Assembly: GCA_035946175.1 (NCBI GenBank)
Contig: DASYZQ010000017.1
Coordinates: 1-8,938 of the forward strand
DNA from: DASYZQ01 sp035946175
Lineage (GTDB): Bacteria; Patescibacteriota; Saccharimonadia; Saccharimonadales; UBA4665
Direction of reading: 5' to 3'
DNA length: 8,938 nucleotides
The first letter of the stretch is position 1. Each line of letters opens with the position of its first letter. The notes beneath the pieces were generated by a model, which was not told the DNA's origin, did not search any database, and was given only the letters and a program-made list of their open reading frames with translations. The position numbers were made by a program, and so were the translations under genes. Below, piece by piece: positions 1 through 5,622 of this stretch.

Positions 1-28
1 CGGCTACTTTGTCCATTATGTCTGGTGC

Positions 29-256
29 CTACTGGCCTACCAACTTAGAAGAATGGGGCAGCTGGAAGTGAGAGCTCGGCAGCTGACGGTAACCGAAGGG
101 CGTTAACAGGGAGAGTGGCCTAACGGAATTCGGGTTAGTAGATTCGCCCCATAGGCTTACTTGCAGCGCCCGATTCTTTTTGAGTACCAGCCCGCAAGCG
201 TTGTCGGCACAGGCATAGGTAATGTTGGAGGCGATTGCAGCCGGTATATAGCTCAT
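29..256 (-). CDS. possible small protein (75 aa) translationally coupled to asparagine synthase
   Basis: I do not recognise this ORF. Its ATG (254-256) overlaps the TGA of the asparagine synthase (253-255) as ATGA, an arrangement typical of coupled translation, with a GAGG four bases before the ATG. The protein begins MSYIPAAIASNITYACADNA, has two Cys (in ACADNAC) and ends in a Ser/His/Pro-rich tail (residues about 58-75) that looks little like a folded domain. No signal peptide or clear membrane segment is visible. The frame closes with TAG at 29-31 and then stays open to the window edge, which is too short a stretch to interpret. It could equally be the meaningless frame just after the last gene of the operon. 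The overlap is the only real argument for it. Confidence 0.3.
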   Translation of the reverse strand: MSYIPAAIASNITYACADNACGLVLKKNRALQVSLWGESTNPNSVRPLSLLTPFGYRQLPSSHFQLPHSSKLVGQ

Positions 257-2076
257 GTCGCCTCGGCGAGGTCGCGCAGATTGTGTTGCCAGGTTTGGAG
301 GTAGACGAGCCGATAAAGTATATCGAAGTTGAGGTCTTCCGGGCGCAGTCGTGCCAGGCGCTGGATCTCGGACCTGTTCCAAATATCTAGCGGGTGTTCA
401 AACAGACTGCGTAGACCCTCCTGAAACCACGCTTTCTGATACATTGTGCGCGGTGTACCCAAGCTGGGATATTTTGGCCTGTCGATGATAGTATCAGGCA
501 GGAGACCACGCATTGCCTGCTTGAGCGGCGCTTTGCCGCGCTTGTCACGTGAGCGTATGGTAAGGGCGTAATCGACTAGGTTGTTTTCGAGGAATGCCGG
601 GCGTAGTTCAATAGATTGATCCATGTAAATCCGATCGGCCTGATCGAGCTCCCAGCCGGGCAGGTCAAATCCGAGCTCAAAAAAGGCCAACTGATTCAGC
701 GCTTCGTATTCGTGTTTGTCTGCCGGAAACCTGTCCATGACGTCACTCACAAGACTGTGGGTATAATCGTTATCGACAATATCCGGATTGAGGAATCGCA
801 GCGGCAGTTCATCATCTCCGTCCATGTTAGTAAAAATGCGCAGTAACTGGAGCGGATCTTTGAATGACCGCAATTTTGGATTCCCCTTTTTGAAATACAA
901 CTGTTCATAGCCACCTAAAATTTCATCACTGCCGGTACCGGCCAGCACCAGCTTGGTTTTGCCTTTGAGCGCACTGGCAAACAAATAGTGTCCAAGCGCG
1001 TCAGTGCTGGCGAGTGGTTCACCGAGTGCACGCTGCATGTCAGCAAAGTTCTCAGGAGTAATGTCGGCATTGACGGCGGCCGTGTGGTGTTGATGGCCGT
1101 ATGTCTGCACGACCAGCTTAGCAAACTGACTTTCGTCGATGTAAGGGTTCGTAAGATTACTATAGTCATTTGCATCATTAGTGACGGCGGTGGTCAGTTG
1201 GTCCTTGTACGTACAAGAATAGCTATGTATGGCATGGTACTTCAGGTGGTGCATGGCCGCGGCTACTGCAGATGAGTCCAAGCCACCACTGAGCAGTAGA
1301 TCCGGTTTTACGTCGGCTACGCTCACATATTGCATGGCCTGTAGAAATTTGTCGGTGAAATCTTTTTGCCGGAACGGCTCTGGTCTAAAATATGGCCGCC
1401 AATAGGTACGACTATGGCGCTTAAGACCCGGCATATGCCAGGTGATAATTTCGGCCGGCTTGAGTTTGAAGATCCCTTTGAGGATACTGCGGTTGCCTGG
1501 TATGAATCGAAAATGCATGTAGGCTGTCAGCGCGCCTGCGTCAAAGTCGTCAGAAGCCGAGCGCCGAAGCTGCTTGAGCGGTTTGAAGTCCGAACTGAGG
1601 ATAAGCGTACCATCAATCTCCATGTAGTACAGCGGCTTAGCGCCAAACCGGTCCCGACCGGCGATGATGCGTGCTTTGTCCTGATCAAAAATAACGAACG
1701 CGAATATGCCGTTGAGTTTTTCGATGAAGCTGTCACCCCATTGCACGTAGGCATTTAATACCACTTCGGTGTCGGACTGTGTGCTGAATCTAAACCCCTG
1801 CCCCTTCAGCTCTGCCCGCAGTTCTCTATGGTTGTAGAGTTCGCCGTTATAGACAATCCAGCAATTGTGCTCTTGGCTTTTAATGGGCATACGACCAGCC
1901 GGTCCCAAGCCGATTATGCTCAATCGGTTACTACCGAGATAGGCAATATTATTGATAAGTTCGGCGTGCGAGTCGTCCGGTCCGCGCGCACGAGTCTGCT
2001 CCAACACTTTGGATGTAAGCAGACGCAGCGGGTGCGGCAGCCCCTGTTCGTTGACCATCGCAAGGATTGAGCACAT
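253..2076 (-). CDS. asnB: asparagine synthase (glutamine-hydrolysing), AsnB family
   Basis: The protein has 607 residues, the usual length for Bacillus-type AsnB/AsnO. I start it at the ATG giving MCSILAM, because class II glutamine amidotransferases need the nucleophilic Cys at position 2. The open frame runs 45 codons further upstream, but that part overlaps aat in another frame. The N-terminal glutaminase domain (about 2-210) shows Cys2, RLSIIG (51-56), NGE (77-79) and SDTEVV (101-106). The synthetase domain has the ATP-pyrophosphatase loop SGGLDSS (263-269), TGSDEILGGY (381-390), MDQSIELRPAFLENN (485-499) and a C-terminal KAPLKQAM segment. The expected reaction is ATP-dependent transfer of glutamine ammonia to aspartate in the cytoplasm. 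Two oddities stand out. Thr381 replaces the Glu/Asp of the usual SG(E/D)G(S/G)DE motif, and about 20 extra residues (around 291-311) precede the YIDES segment. Relatives amidate other carboxylates, for example in cell-wall precursors, so the family is firm and the substrate less so. Confidence 0.93.
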   Translation of the reverse strand: MCSILAMVNEQGLPHPLRLLTSKVLEQTRARGPDDSHAELINNIAYLGSNRLSIIGLGPAGRMPIKSQEHNCWIVYNGELYNHRELRAELKGQGFRFSTQSDTEVVLNAYVQWGDSFIEKLNGIFAFVIFDQDKARIIAGRDRFGAKPLYYMEIDGTLILSSDFKPLKQLRRSASDDFDAGALTAYMHFRFIPGNRSILKGIFKLKPAEIITWHMPGLKRHSRTYWRPYFRPEPFRQKDFTDKFLQAMQYVSVADVKPDLLLSGGLDSSAVAAAMHHLKYHAIHSYSCTYKDQLTTAVTNDANDYSNLTNPYIDESQFAKLVVQTYGHQHHTAAVNADITPENFADMQRALGEPLASTDALGHYLFASALKGKTKLVLAGTGSDEILGGYEQLYFKKGNPKLRSFKDPLQLLRIFTNMDGDDELPLRFLNPDIVDNDYTHSLVSDVMDRFPADKHEYEALNQLAFFELGFDLPGWELDQADRIYMDQSIELRPAFLENNLVDYALTIRSRDKRGKAPLKQAMRGLLPDTIIDRPKYPSLGTPRTMYQKAWFQEGLRSLFEHPLDIWNRSEIQRLARLRPEDLNFDILYRLVYLQTWQHNLRDLAEAT

Positions 2077-2080
2077 ACTT

Positions 2081-2764
2081 TTATGATTCCCGGTTCTCGC
2101 CGCGGGGTGGCAGATTAAAATCAAGTTGTCTGGAGCCGTTCTGTCGGTAGTTCTTGCGGGCTGCAGTGAATAGTGTCTGGAATTTCTTGTCGGGAATATA
2201 TCTTGAGCCAAAGCTTTCGGTTATCGGCGTCACAACCTGCGTGTCCATCCAGGTGATGTCATTTGCGAGAAGCATTTGTACGTTGTATACAAGGGCAACC
2301 TTTGAGGCGTTTGACTTTATATAAAACATGCTTTCAAGGGTGGCAATGCCATCAATGTACGTGCCATAAAGGCCACCGGCGAGTTCTCCGTTCTGCCAGC
2401 ACTCAACGCTATATGCATAGCCGGCCCTGTGGAGATTGGTGTAGCCAGCAATGATAGCTGGGCTCATCCATGGATCCTCCCGAGGCGCTTCGGCGCAGCC
2501 ACAAATAACTTGCTCGAATGCCATATTGAAAGTAACATCAAATGGTTTTTTATGGATAAACCGTTGCAAGCTACGACTAACATGCATCGTCCCAAGAGTC
2601 AACACCCCGCGAAAAGCTGGCTGACACCATAAAATCTCTGAGTCCTCCTTGGCATCCAAGGGGTATGGAAATACTCCCTGCTGATAATATTTAATAAGAT
2701 TTTCAACCGAAAGATCACCCCCTCGAGCAACCACCCCTCTCGCTTCGATAAGATTGTCAGACAT
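2081..2764 (-). CDS. aat: leucyl/phenylalanyl-tRNA--protein transferase
   Basis: This 227-residue protein matches the Aat family (E. coli Aat is about 234). It shows ARGGDLS (13-19), YYQQGVFPYP (26-35), the ILWCQP element with Trp46, HVSRSL (61-66), AFEQVICGCA (82-91), the LHRAGYAYSVECW stretch (111-123), GGLYG (130-134), LESMF (143-147) with the conserved Glu144, NASKVAL (152-158) and DTQ (174-176), then a SFGSRYIP element. Family members move Leu or Phe from charged tRNA to N-terminal Arg or Lys of proteins, marking them for ClpS/ClpAP degradation in the cytoplasm. The N-terminus is slightly shorter than in E. coli. The start is fixed by a strong AAGGAGGGG site 9 bases upstream. Its TAA lies 4 bases before the asparagine synthase ATG, so the two are probably co-transcribed. 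No clpS, clpA or aminopeptidase gene is in view. Confidence 0.93.
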   Translation of the reverse strand: MSDNLIEARGVVARGGDLSVENLIKYYQQGVFPYPLDAKEDSEILWCQPAFRGVLTLGTMHVSRSLQRFIHKKPFDVTFNMAFEQVICGCAEAPREDPWMSPAIIAGYTNLHRAGYAYSVECWQNGELAGGLYGTYIDGIATLESMFYIKSNASKVALVYNVQMLLANDITWMDTQVVTPITESFGSRYIPDKKFQTLFTAARKNYRQNGSRQLDFNLPPRGENRES

Positions 2765-2771
2765 GTCATTA

Positions 2772-2780
2772 CCCCTCCTT
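2772..2780 (-). promoter_or_regulatory. strong ribosome binding site of aat
   Basis: On the minus strand this reads AAGGAGGGG, with AGGAGG nine bases before the ATG at 2764-2762. It is the only textbook Shine-Dalgarno site among the supported starts in the window. It selects the 2764 start over the nearby out-of-frame ATG at about 2769. Its two A residues belong to the 3' arm of the upstream inverted repeat. Confidence 0.8.
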
Positions 2781-2833
2781 GTGTTTTGTGGCTACAGCAG
2801 CAGCCAACTGACATTACGTTTTTGAAAACACAA
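2779..2833 (-). promoter_or_regulatory. leader hairpin abutting the aat ribosome binding site
   Basis: The transcript can pair TTGTGTTTT (2833-2825) with AAAACACAA (2787-2779), nine perfect base pairs. Two more T-G wobbles would reach into the GG of the GGAGG site. Inside the loop TGGCT (2806-2802) pairs with AGCCA (2793-2789) around an eight-base loop, giving a two-tier stem. Folding could mask the ribosome binding site, so this is a candidate translational control element. It matches no riboswitch or thermosensor class I know. The outer stem is A/U-rich and of modest strength. Confidence 0.4.
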
Positions 2834-2858
2834 AACTAAAAAACCACTCTGCGCGGCT
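2832..2858 (-). terminator. candidate intrinsic terminator or attenuator upstream of aat
   Basis: On the minus strand AGCCGC (2858-2853) can pair with GTGGTT (2847-2842) around the loop GCAGA, followed by a U-rich run (six T including the end of the stem, then AG and TTTT). Two of the six pairs are G-T wobbles, so the stem is weak. It could end transcription arriving from the purK side, or act as an attenuator if the aat promoter lies upstream. It sits about 80 bases before the aat start. Confidence 0.35.
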
Positions 2859-3148
2859 ACCGAAAATAGGCGCAAAGTTGTTCAAGACTGCCGCAATCGG
2901 CAAAAGATAATTTATAAGCACAAATCTAACACGGCTCTACTGCTCGCGAGACGATGTCTTTATATTATGCTTACGTCTACCATAATACCTTACTATGGGG
3001 CGGACGCCCAGAGAGTAATAGCCAGTATGGGCTTAATGGTTGCTCTTTAGAAAACAGCTTTCTCTTGTTCCATGAGTCGGTTGCTTCTGAGCTTTATGGC
3101 CCAATCCCATTCCGGTGAGCGTACTGCTTTCAGATTTTTGAATAAACT

Positions 3149-3379
3149 TTACCAACTGTCAGTCGCGATCATACTGGATGTAGCCCTCTGGCTTTGATGC
3201 TGCTCAGTACTGACTTGCCACAGTGCGTTGACCACACCGATACCTTTGATCTTGTCATGTTTGCCGGAGTACTGCCAGTTTACCAGCTTTATCTTGTCAC
3301 TCCGACTTTTGTCGATAATGACATCGTCAAAGGCCAGGCGTGAAAGTGCGAAAGGCGTGTGAATGAAATAAGCTGTCAC
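3149..3379 (-). CDS. possible small protein (76 aa) downstream of purK
   Basis: I do not recognise this ORF. It would start with GTG at 3379, 15 bases after the purK TAA, and end with TAA at 3149-3151. It lies in the same frame as purK, and the five codons between are also open. The N-terminal part reads like protein (hydrophobic FIHTPFALSRLAFDDVII, then a Lys-rich stretch to about residue 48). The C-terminal third is rich in Gln, Ser and Thr. No signal peptide, membrane helix or known motif is visible, and no Shine-Dalgarno site precedes the GTG. It could be a small gene of the purK transcript, the remains of a longer one, or chance. Confidence 0.3.
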   Translation of the reverse strand: MTAYFIHTPFALSRLAFDDVIIDKSRSDKIKLVNWQYSGKHDKIKGIGVVNALWQVSTEQHQSQRATSSMIATDSW

Positions 3380-3394
3380 TATGTAGACCGCTGC

Positions 3395-4516
3395 TTATAT
3401 CGTTAACTCCCTACGTGCTTTTAGTGCTATCACTCTTGCCTCCTCAACATCGTCACTGATTACCACAATATGCCCCATTTTCCGTTCCATTTTAGTCGGC
3501 TCCTTGCCATATAAATGAACATGCGTACCGGGTAGAGATAGGACTCGGCCGAGGCCTCTTAGCGCAACAGGCCCATTTCGTTCACCCAATATGTTGATCA
3601 TAGCTGCCGGTGAGATCATTTCAGTGCTTCCAAGTGGCAGGCGAGTAATAGCGCGGATGTGCTGTTCAAATTGGGAAGTTGCATTAGCTTCAATGGTGTG
3701 ATGGCCGGAATTATGCACCCGAGGCGCAATCTCGTTTATTAAAAGTTCATCACCATCGGTCAGGAACATCTCAATGGCGAAAACGCCAGCCCCATCAAGG
3801 TGACCAGCCGTCTCGTGGGCAATTTCTTCAGCATCTGCTCGTATTCGTGGATCAATCCCAGCTGGTGCCAACACCAGGTGGCATATGTTGTTCTCATGAA
3901 TAGTCTCTACGACTGGGTATTGTGCAATGTTCCCTAGTACATCACGGGCGACAATGACGGCAAGCTCTTTTTGAAACGGCACAAGTCGCTCGACGTAGAG
4001 CTGTGTATCTCCGAAACGATCAAAGATTCCCTGCGAATTGTCAGGTCTTACGCTCATATTGCCGCGCCCGTCGTAGCCTCCGGTCCGTGCCTTGATAATG
4101 ACAGCGCCGAAGGCTTTAAACGCCATGTCTACGTCTCGATCCAGCCGGTTCGGATCTAGGTCCATAAACGCAGCTACCGGCAGGCCTGCTCTGACAAGCA
4201 TACGTTTCTGACGGAGCTTATCTTGTATTGTTCCGAGCGTATAAGGGGACGGTTCGACTGCAGTCGGCAAACCTTCAAGTGCCGTAACATCGATGTCCTC
4301 AATTTCCCAAGTTACGACATCTGTTCTCGAGGCTAGGCTTCGGATTGCATCAGGATCTTTTAATGATGCTTGAATTTGCTCTGCCCCGGCTTGAGCGGCA
4401 GGGCAATTTTCCACAGGGTCTATAACGGTTACGGCAAATCCAAGCGGCAAGGCGGCATCTGTCAGCATTCTGCCTAATTGACCACCTCCGACTATGCCGA
4501 CCCTGCCGTGCTCCAT
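3395..4516 (-). CDS. purK: 5-(carboxyamino)imidazole ribonucleotide synthase
   Basis: This 373-residue ATP-grasp enzyme is close to the family length (E. coli 355, B. subtilis about 380). It makes N5-carboxyaminoimidazole ribonucleotide from AIR, bicarbonate and ATP in de novo purine synthesis. Visible signatures are GIVGGGQLGRM (7-17), IQDKLRQKRML (97-107), the ATP-binding loop IIKARTGGYDGRG (140-152), ERLVPFQKELAV (176-187), AIEMFLTDGDELLINEIAPR (247-266) with the metal-binding Glu and Asn, HNSGHHTIEA (268-277) and ERKMGHI (344-350). The start follows the family pattern of a few residues before GIVGGG. No Shine-Dalgarno site precedes the ATG; the leader reads ATATCTAACAA. The usual partner purE is not beside it, so the pathway must be completed elsewhere or the gene stands alone. 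Confidence 0.95.
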   Translation of the reverse strand: MEHGRVGIVGGGQLGRMLTDAALPLGFAVTVIDPVENCPAAQAGAEQIQASLKDPDAIRSLASRTDVVTWEIEDIDVTALEGLPTAVEPSPYTLGTIQDKLRQKRMLVRAGLPVAAFMDLDPNRLDRDVDMAFKAFGAVIIKARTGGYDGRGNMSVRPDNSQGIFDRFGDTQLYVERLVPFQKELAVIVARDVLGNIAQYPVVETIHENNICHLVLAPAGIDPRIRADAEEIAHETAGHLDGAGVFAIEMFLTDGDELLINEIAPRVHNSGHHTIEANATSQFEQHIRAITRLPLGSTEMISPAAMINILGERNGPVALRGLGRVLSLPGTHVHLYGKEPTKMERKMGHIVVISDDVEEARVIALKARRELTI

Positions 4517-4806
4517 TTGTTAGATATTGTGTCTTGTTTTTTAATGATAAGCAAGTTCGCGGCAGCACTCGCAGCTCCCCTGAGTGAGACCCTAGCAATC
4601 TAACCTTGCGGTTTCGAAGCGAGGTGGTTCCAGTCTTGTCGTCGGTGTGCTCACCAATGCATCAAGCGGTGTCTGGTAGTTGTGTAGCCTGTACCTGTTG
4701 TTAAGCTTCGTCTCAGCCGTTTGTTACGTTCGCGTTTGGTGATATGCGTGTAGTCTTGTCATAGCATCATGAAATATGAGCCGCTGTAACCAGGCCGTAT
4801 ATTTAC
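4517..4806. other. spacer between the 218-aa protein gene and purK
   Basis: This stretch of 290 bases holds no supported gene. Its clearest structure is a hairpin at 4603-4625: on the minus strand ACCTCGC pairs with GCAAGGT (seven pairs, one G-T) around a nine-base loop. It is not followed by a T-run, so it is not a standard intrinsic terminator, though its position between two genes would suit an end-of-transcript structure. The GTTTCGAA in the loop recalls a tRNA T-loop, but no acceptor or anticodon arm fits around it. Confidence 0.5.
4526..4554 (-). promoter_or_regulatory. weak candidate promoter of purK
   Basis: On the minus strand TTGCTT (4554-4549) and CACAAT (4531-4526) are 17 bases apart, with the purK ATG 9 bases after the -10. 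Transcription would begin one to three bases before the ATG, giving an almost leaderless mRNA, in keeping with the absent Shine-Dalgarno site. The -35 matches at three of six positions and the -10 at four of six, so this is tentative. Confidence 0.3.
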
Positions 4807-5463
4807 TTATGCGGTAAGTAGCGTTGCCCGGCTTTCCTCAATTAGCGTGAGCGCTTCTTCCCCGAAAACGGCTGTGGCTGCCCAGTCACCCAGTATCGCC
4901 TGACGGCGCAGAGCCTCGCGTCCACGATCGCCCAGATCGCCAAGGCGGTCAACTTCAAACTGGTCACCCCCCATGATGAAAACACCATTAGGGGTTAGCA
5001 CCTCAACTATATCTCTAGGTGTAGTTAAGGCCATGCCCTGAGGTAGATCTGGTGGTAGGGGCTTAATATAGTCAGTTGGCACGATGCCTACTCTTAGTCT
5101 GCTGTCTGGCCCCCTTTCAATGTCGAATTCGACCGCCTTGCGAACTACGCCTAGCTGGGCGAGCATGATGTGTCTGTCGGCAAGATGTACGTGACTGAGT
5201 GCTGCTGCCGCCAAGTAAACTACTCTGTCAGTCGCCTCATTAAGGGTGGCCTCGCGGAGCATTCTCGTTGCTACCCTTGCATCAGCTAGCTCTGGGCCGT
5301 TCGCTCGAGTAATTACTGCTTTGGCATATGCTTCGGTTTGTAATTCTGCTGGGACAAGGTAGGATTCGGCATGGACGGTTTCTCTGGCGTCGGCAAAAAC
5401 TCGGTACATGTCGGCTAGCCCGCCTGGCTCAGATTTCAGAGACCCGAAGTCGAACCTACTCAT
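4807..5463 (-). CDS. hypothetical protein, 218 aa, function unknown
   Basis: I do not recognise this protein. It is a soluble-looking 218-residue chain with no signal peptide or membrane helix. The first 110 residues are rich in Ala, Arg and Glu and should be mostly helical (for example 41-90, ending in VVYLAAAALSHVHLADRHI). A middle part has strand-like stretches (RLRVGIVPTDYIKPLPPDLP, 122-141; DIVEVLTPNGVFIMGGDQF, 151-169), followed by an Arg-rich helical segment (172-190) and a helical C-terminus. Frame quality and codon choice resemble the neighbours and it runs without interruption, so I regard it as a real gene. The ATG at 5463 has no Shine-Dalgarno site; a promoter just upstream suggests a leaderless transcript. 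It is not obviously linked to purK, which starts about 290 bases further on. Confidence 0.75.
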   Translation of the reverse strand: MSRFDFGSLKSEPGGLADMYRVFADARETVHAESYLVPAELQTEAYAKAVITRANGPELADARVATRMLREATLNEATDRVVYLAAAALSHVHLADRHIMLAQLGVVRKAVEFDIERGPDSRLRVGIVPTDYIKPLPPDLPQGMALTTPRDIVEVLTPNGVFIMGGDQFEVDRLGDLGDRGREALRRQAILGDWAATAVFGEEALTLIEESRATLLTA

Positions 5464-5470
5464 GCTTATC

Positions 5471-5499
5471 TTTATACGACAAATCTGCTTGCTTTACAA
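5471..5499 (-). promoter_or_regulatory. sigma70-like promoter, probably leaderless, of the 218-aa protein gene
   Basis: On the minus strand the -35 is TTGTAA (5499-5494, four of six) and the -10 is TATAAA (5476-5471, five of six), separated by the ideal 17 bases. The ATG begins 7 bases after the -10, which places the predicted transcription start at or within two bases of the ATG. No room remains for a ribosome binding site, and none is seen. Confidence 0.6.
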
Positions 5500-5567
5500 T
5501 GAGACGGTCTGTCCTTAACCTTTCTGCTTCCCCATTCACTTTTCGCACGTAGATGCGTAGGTGTATT

Positions 5568-5579
5568 GCTATCGATAGC
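5568..5579. repeat. perfect 12-bp palindrome
   Basis: GCTATCGATAGC is a perfect inverted repeat with no spacer. It lies between the fibre gene stop and the promoter at 5471-5499, about 70 bases upstream of the -35. It could be an operator half-set, a protein-binding site or chance. No T-run follows it, so it is not a terminator. Confidence 0.4.
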
Positions 5580-5594
5580 TCTCTGCATTGTCAC

Positions 5595-5604
5595 AGAATA
5601 TTCT
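5595..5604. repeat. perfect 10-bp palindrome
   Basis: AGAATATTCT is a perfect inverted repeat 19 bases after the fibre gene stop. Its centre is 26 bases from that of the neighbouring 12-bp palindrome, and the two sequences are unrelated. At A/T-rich 10 bases it could easily arise by chance. Confidence 0.25.
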
Positions 5605-5622
5605 CTACTGCTCAGCTAAATG

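Larger units (their letters stand above)
2765..3148. other. spacer between the purK region and aat
   Basis: This gap of almost 400 bases holds no convincing gene. The half next to aat is A/T-rich and contains the leader hairpin and candidate terminator listed separately. Other small inverted repeats are TGCCG-CAAT-CGGCA near 2890 and CCATA...TATGG near 2979-2997, neither followed by a T-run in the right direction. A 54-codon plus-strand ORF (2954-3118) lacks a ribosome binding site. I looked for a minus-strand promoter for aat: A/T-rich -10-like words such as CATAAT and TATAAA occur at about 2910-2970, but none has a -35 partner at 16-18 bases. No tRNA fold was found. Confidence 0.6.

Noticed and set aside
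1..16. ATG at 14-16 on the minus strand as the start of a further gene (MDKVA...)
   Set aside because: Only five codons are visible before the window edge and no ribosome binding site precedes it, so it cannot be supported.
1366..1758. Plus-strand ORF of 130 codons inside asparagine synthase
   Set aside because: It is wholly antisense to a well-supported enzyme, and its translation shows no family features.
2077..2211. 45-codon N-terminal extension of asparagine synthase
   Set aside because: It overlaps aat and would bury the catalytic Cys, which must be exposed at the mature N-terminus. The ATG before TGC at 2076 fits the family exactly.
2954..3118. Plus-strand ORF of 54 codons in the aat-purK spacer
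   Set aside because: It has no ribosome binding site, no recognisable motif and lies opposite to all other genes. It contains GRPESN, which I have the impression recurs in short spurious ORFs of many genomes, though I cannot verify this here.
4603..4625. Possible tRNA T-arm (GTTTCGAA in a hairpin loop)
   Set aside because: The loop and stem lengths do not fit a T-arm and no acceptor, D or anticodon arm surrounds it.
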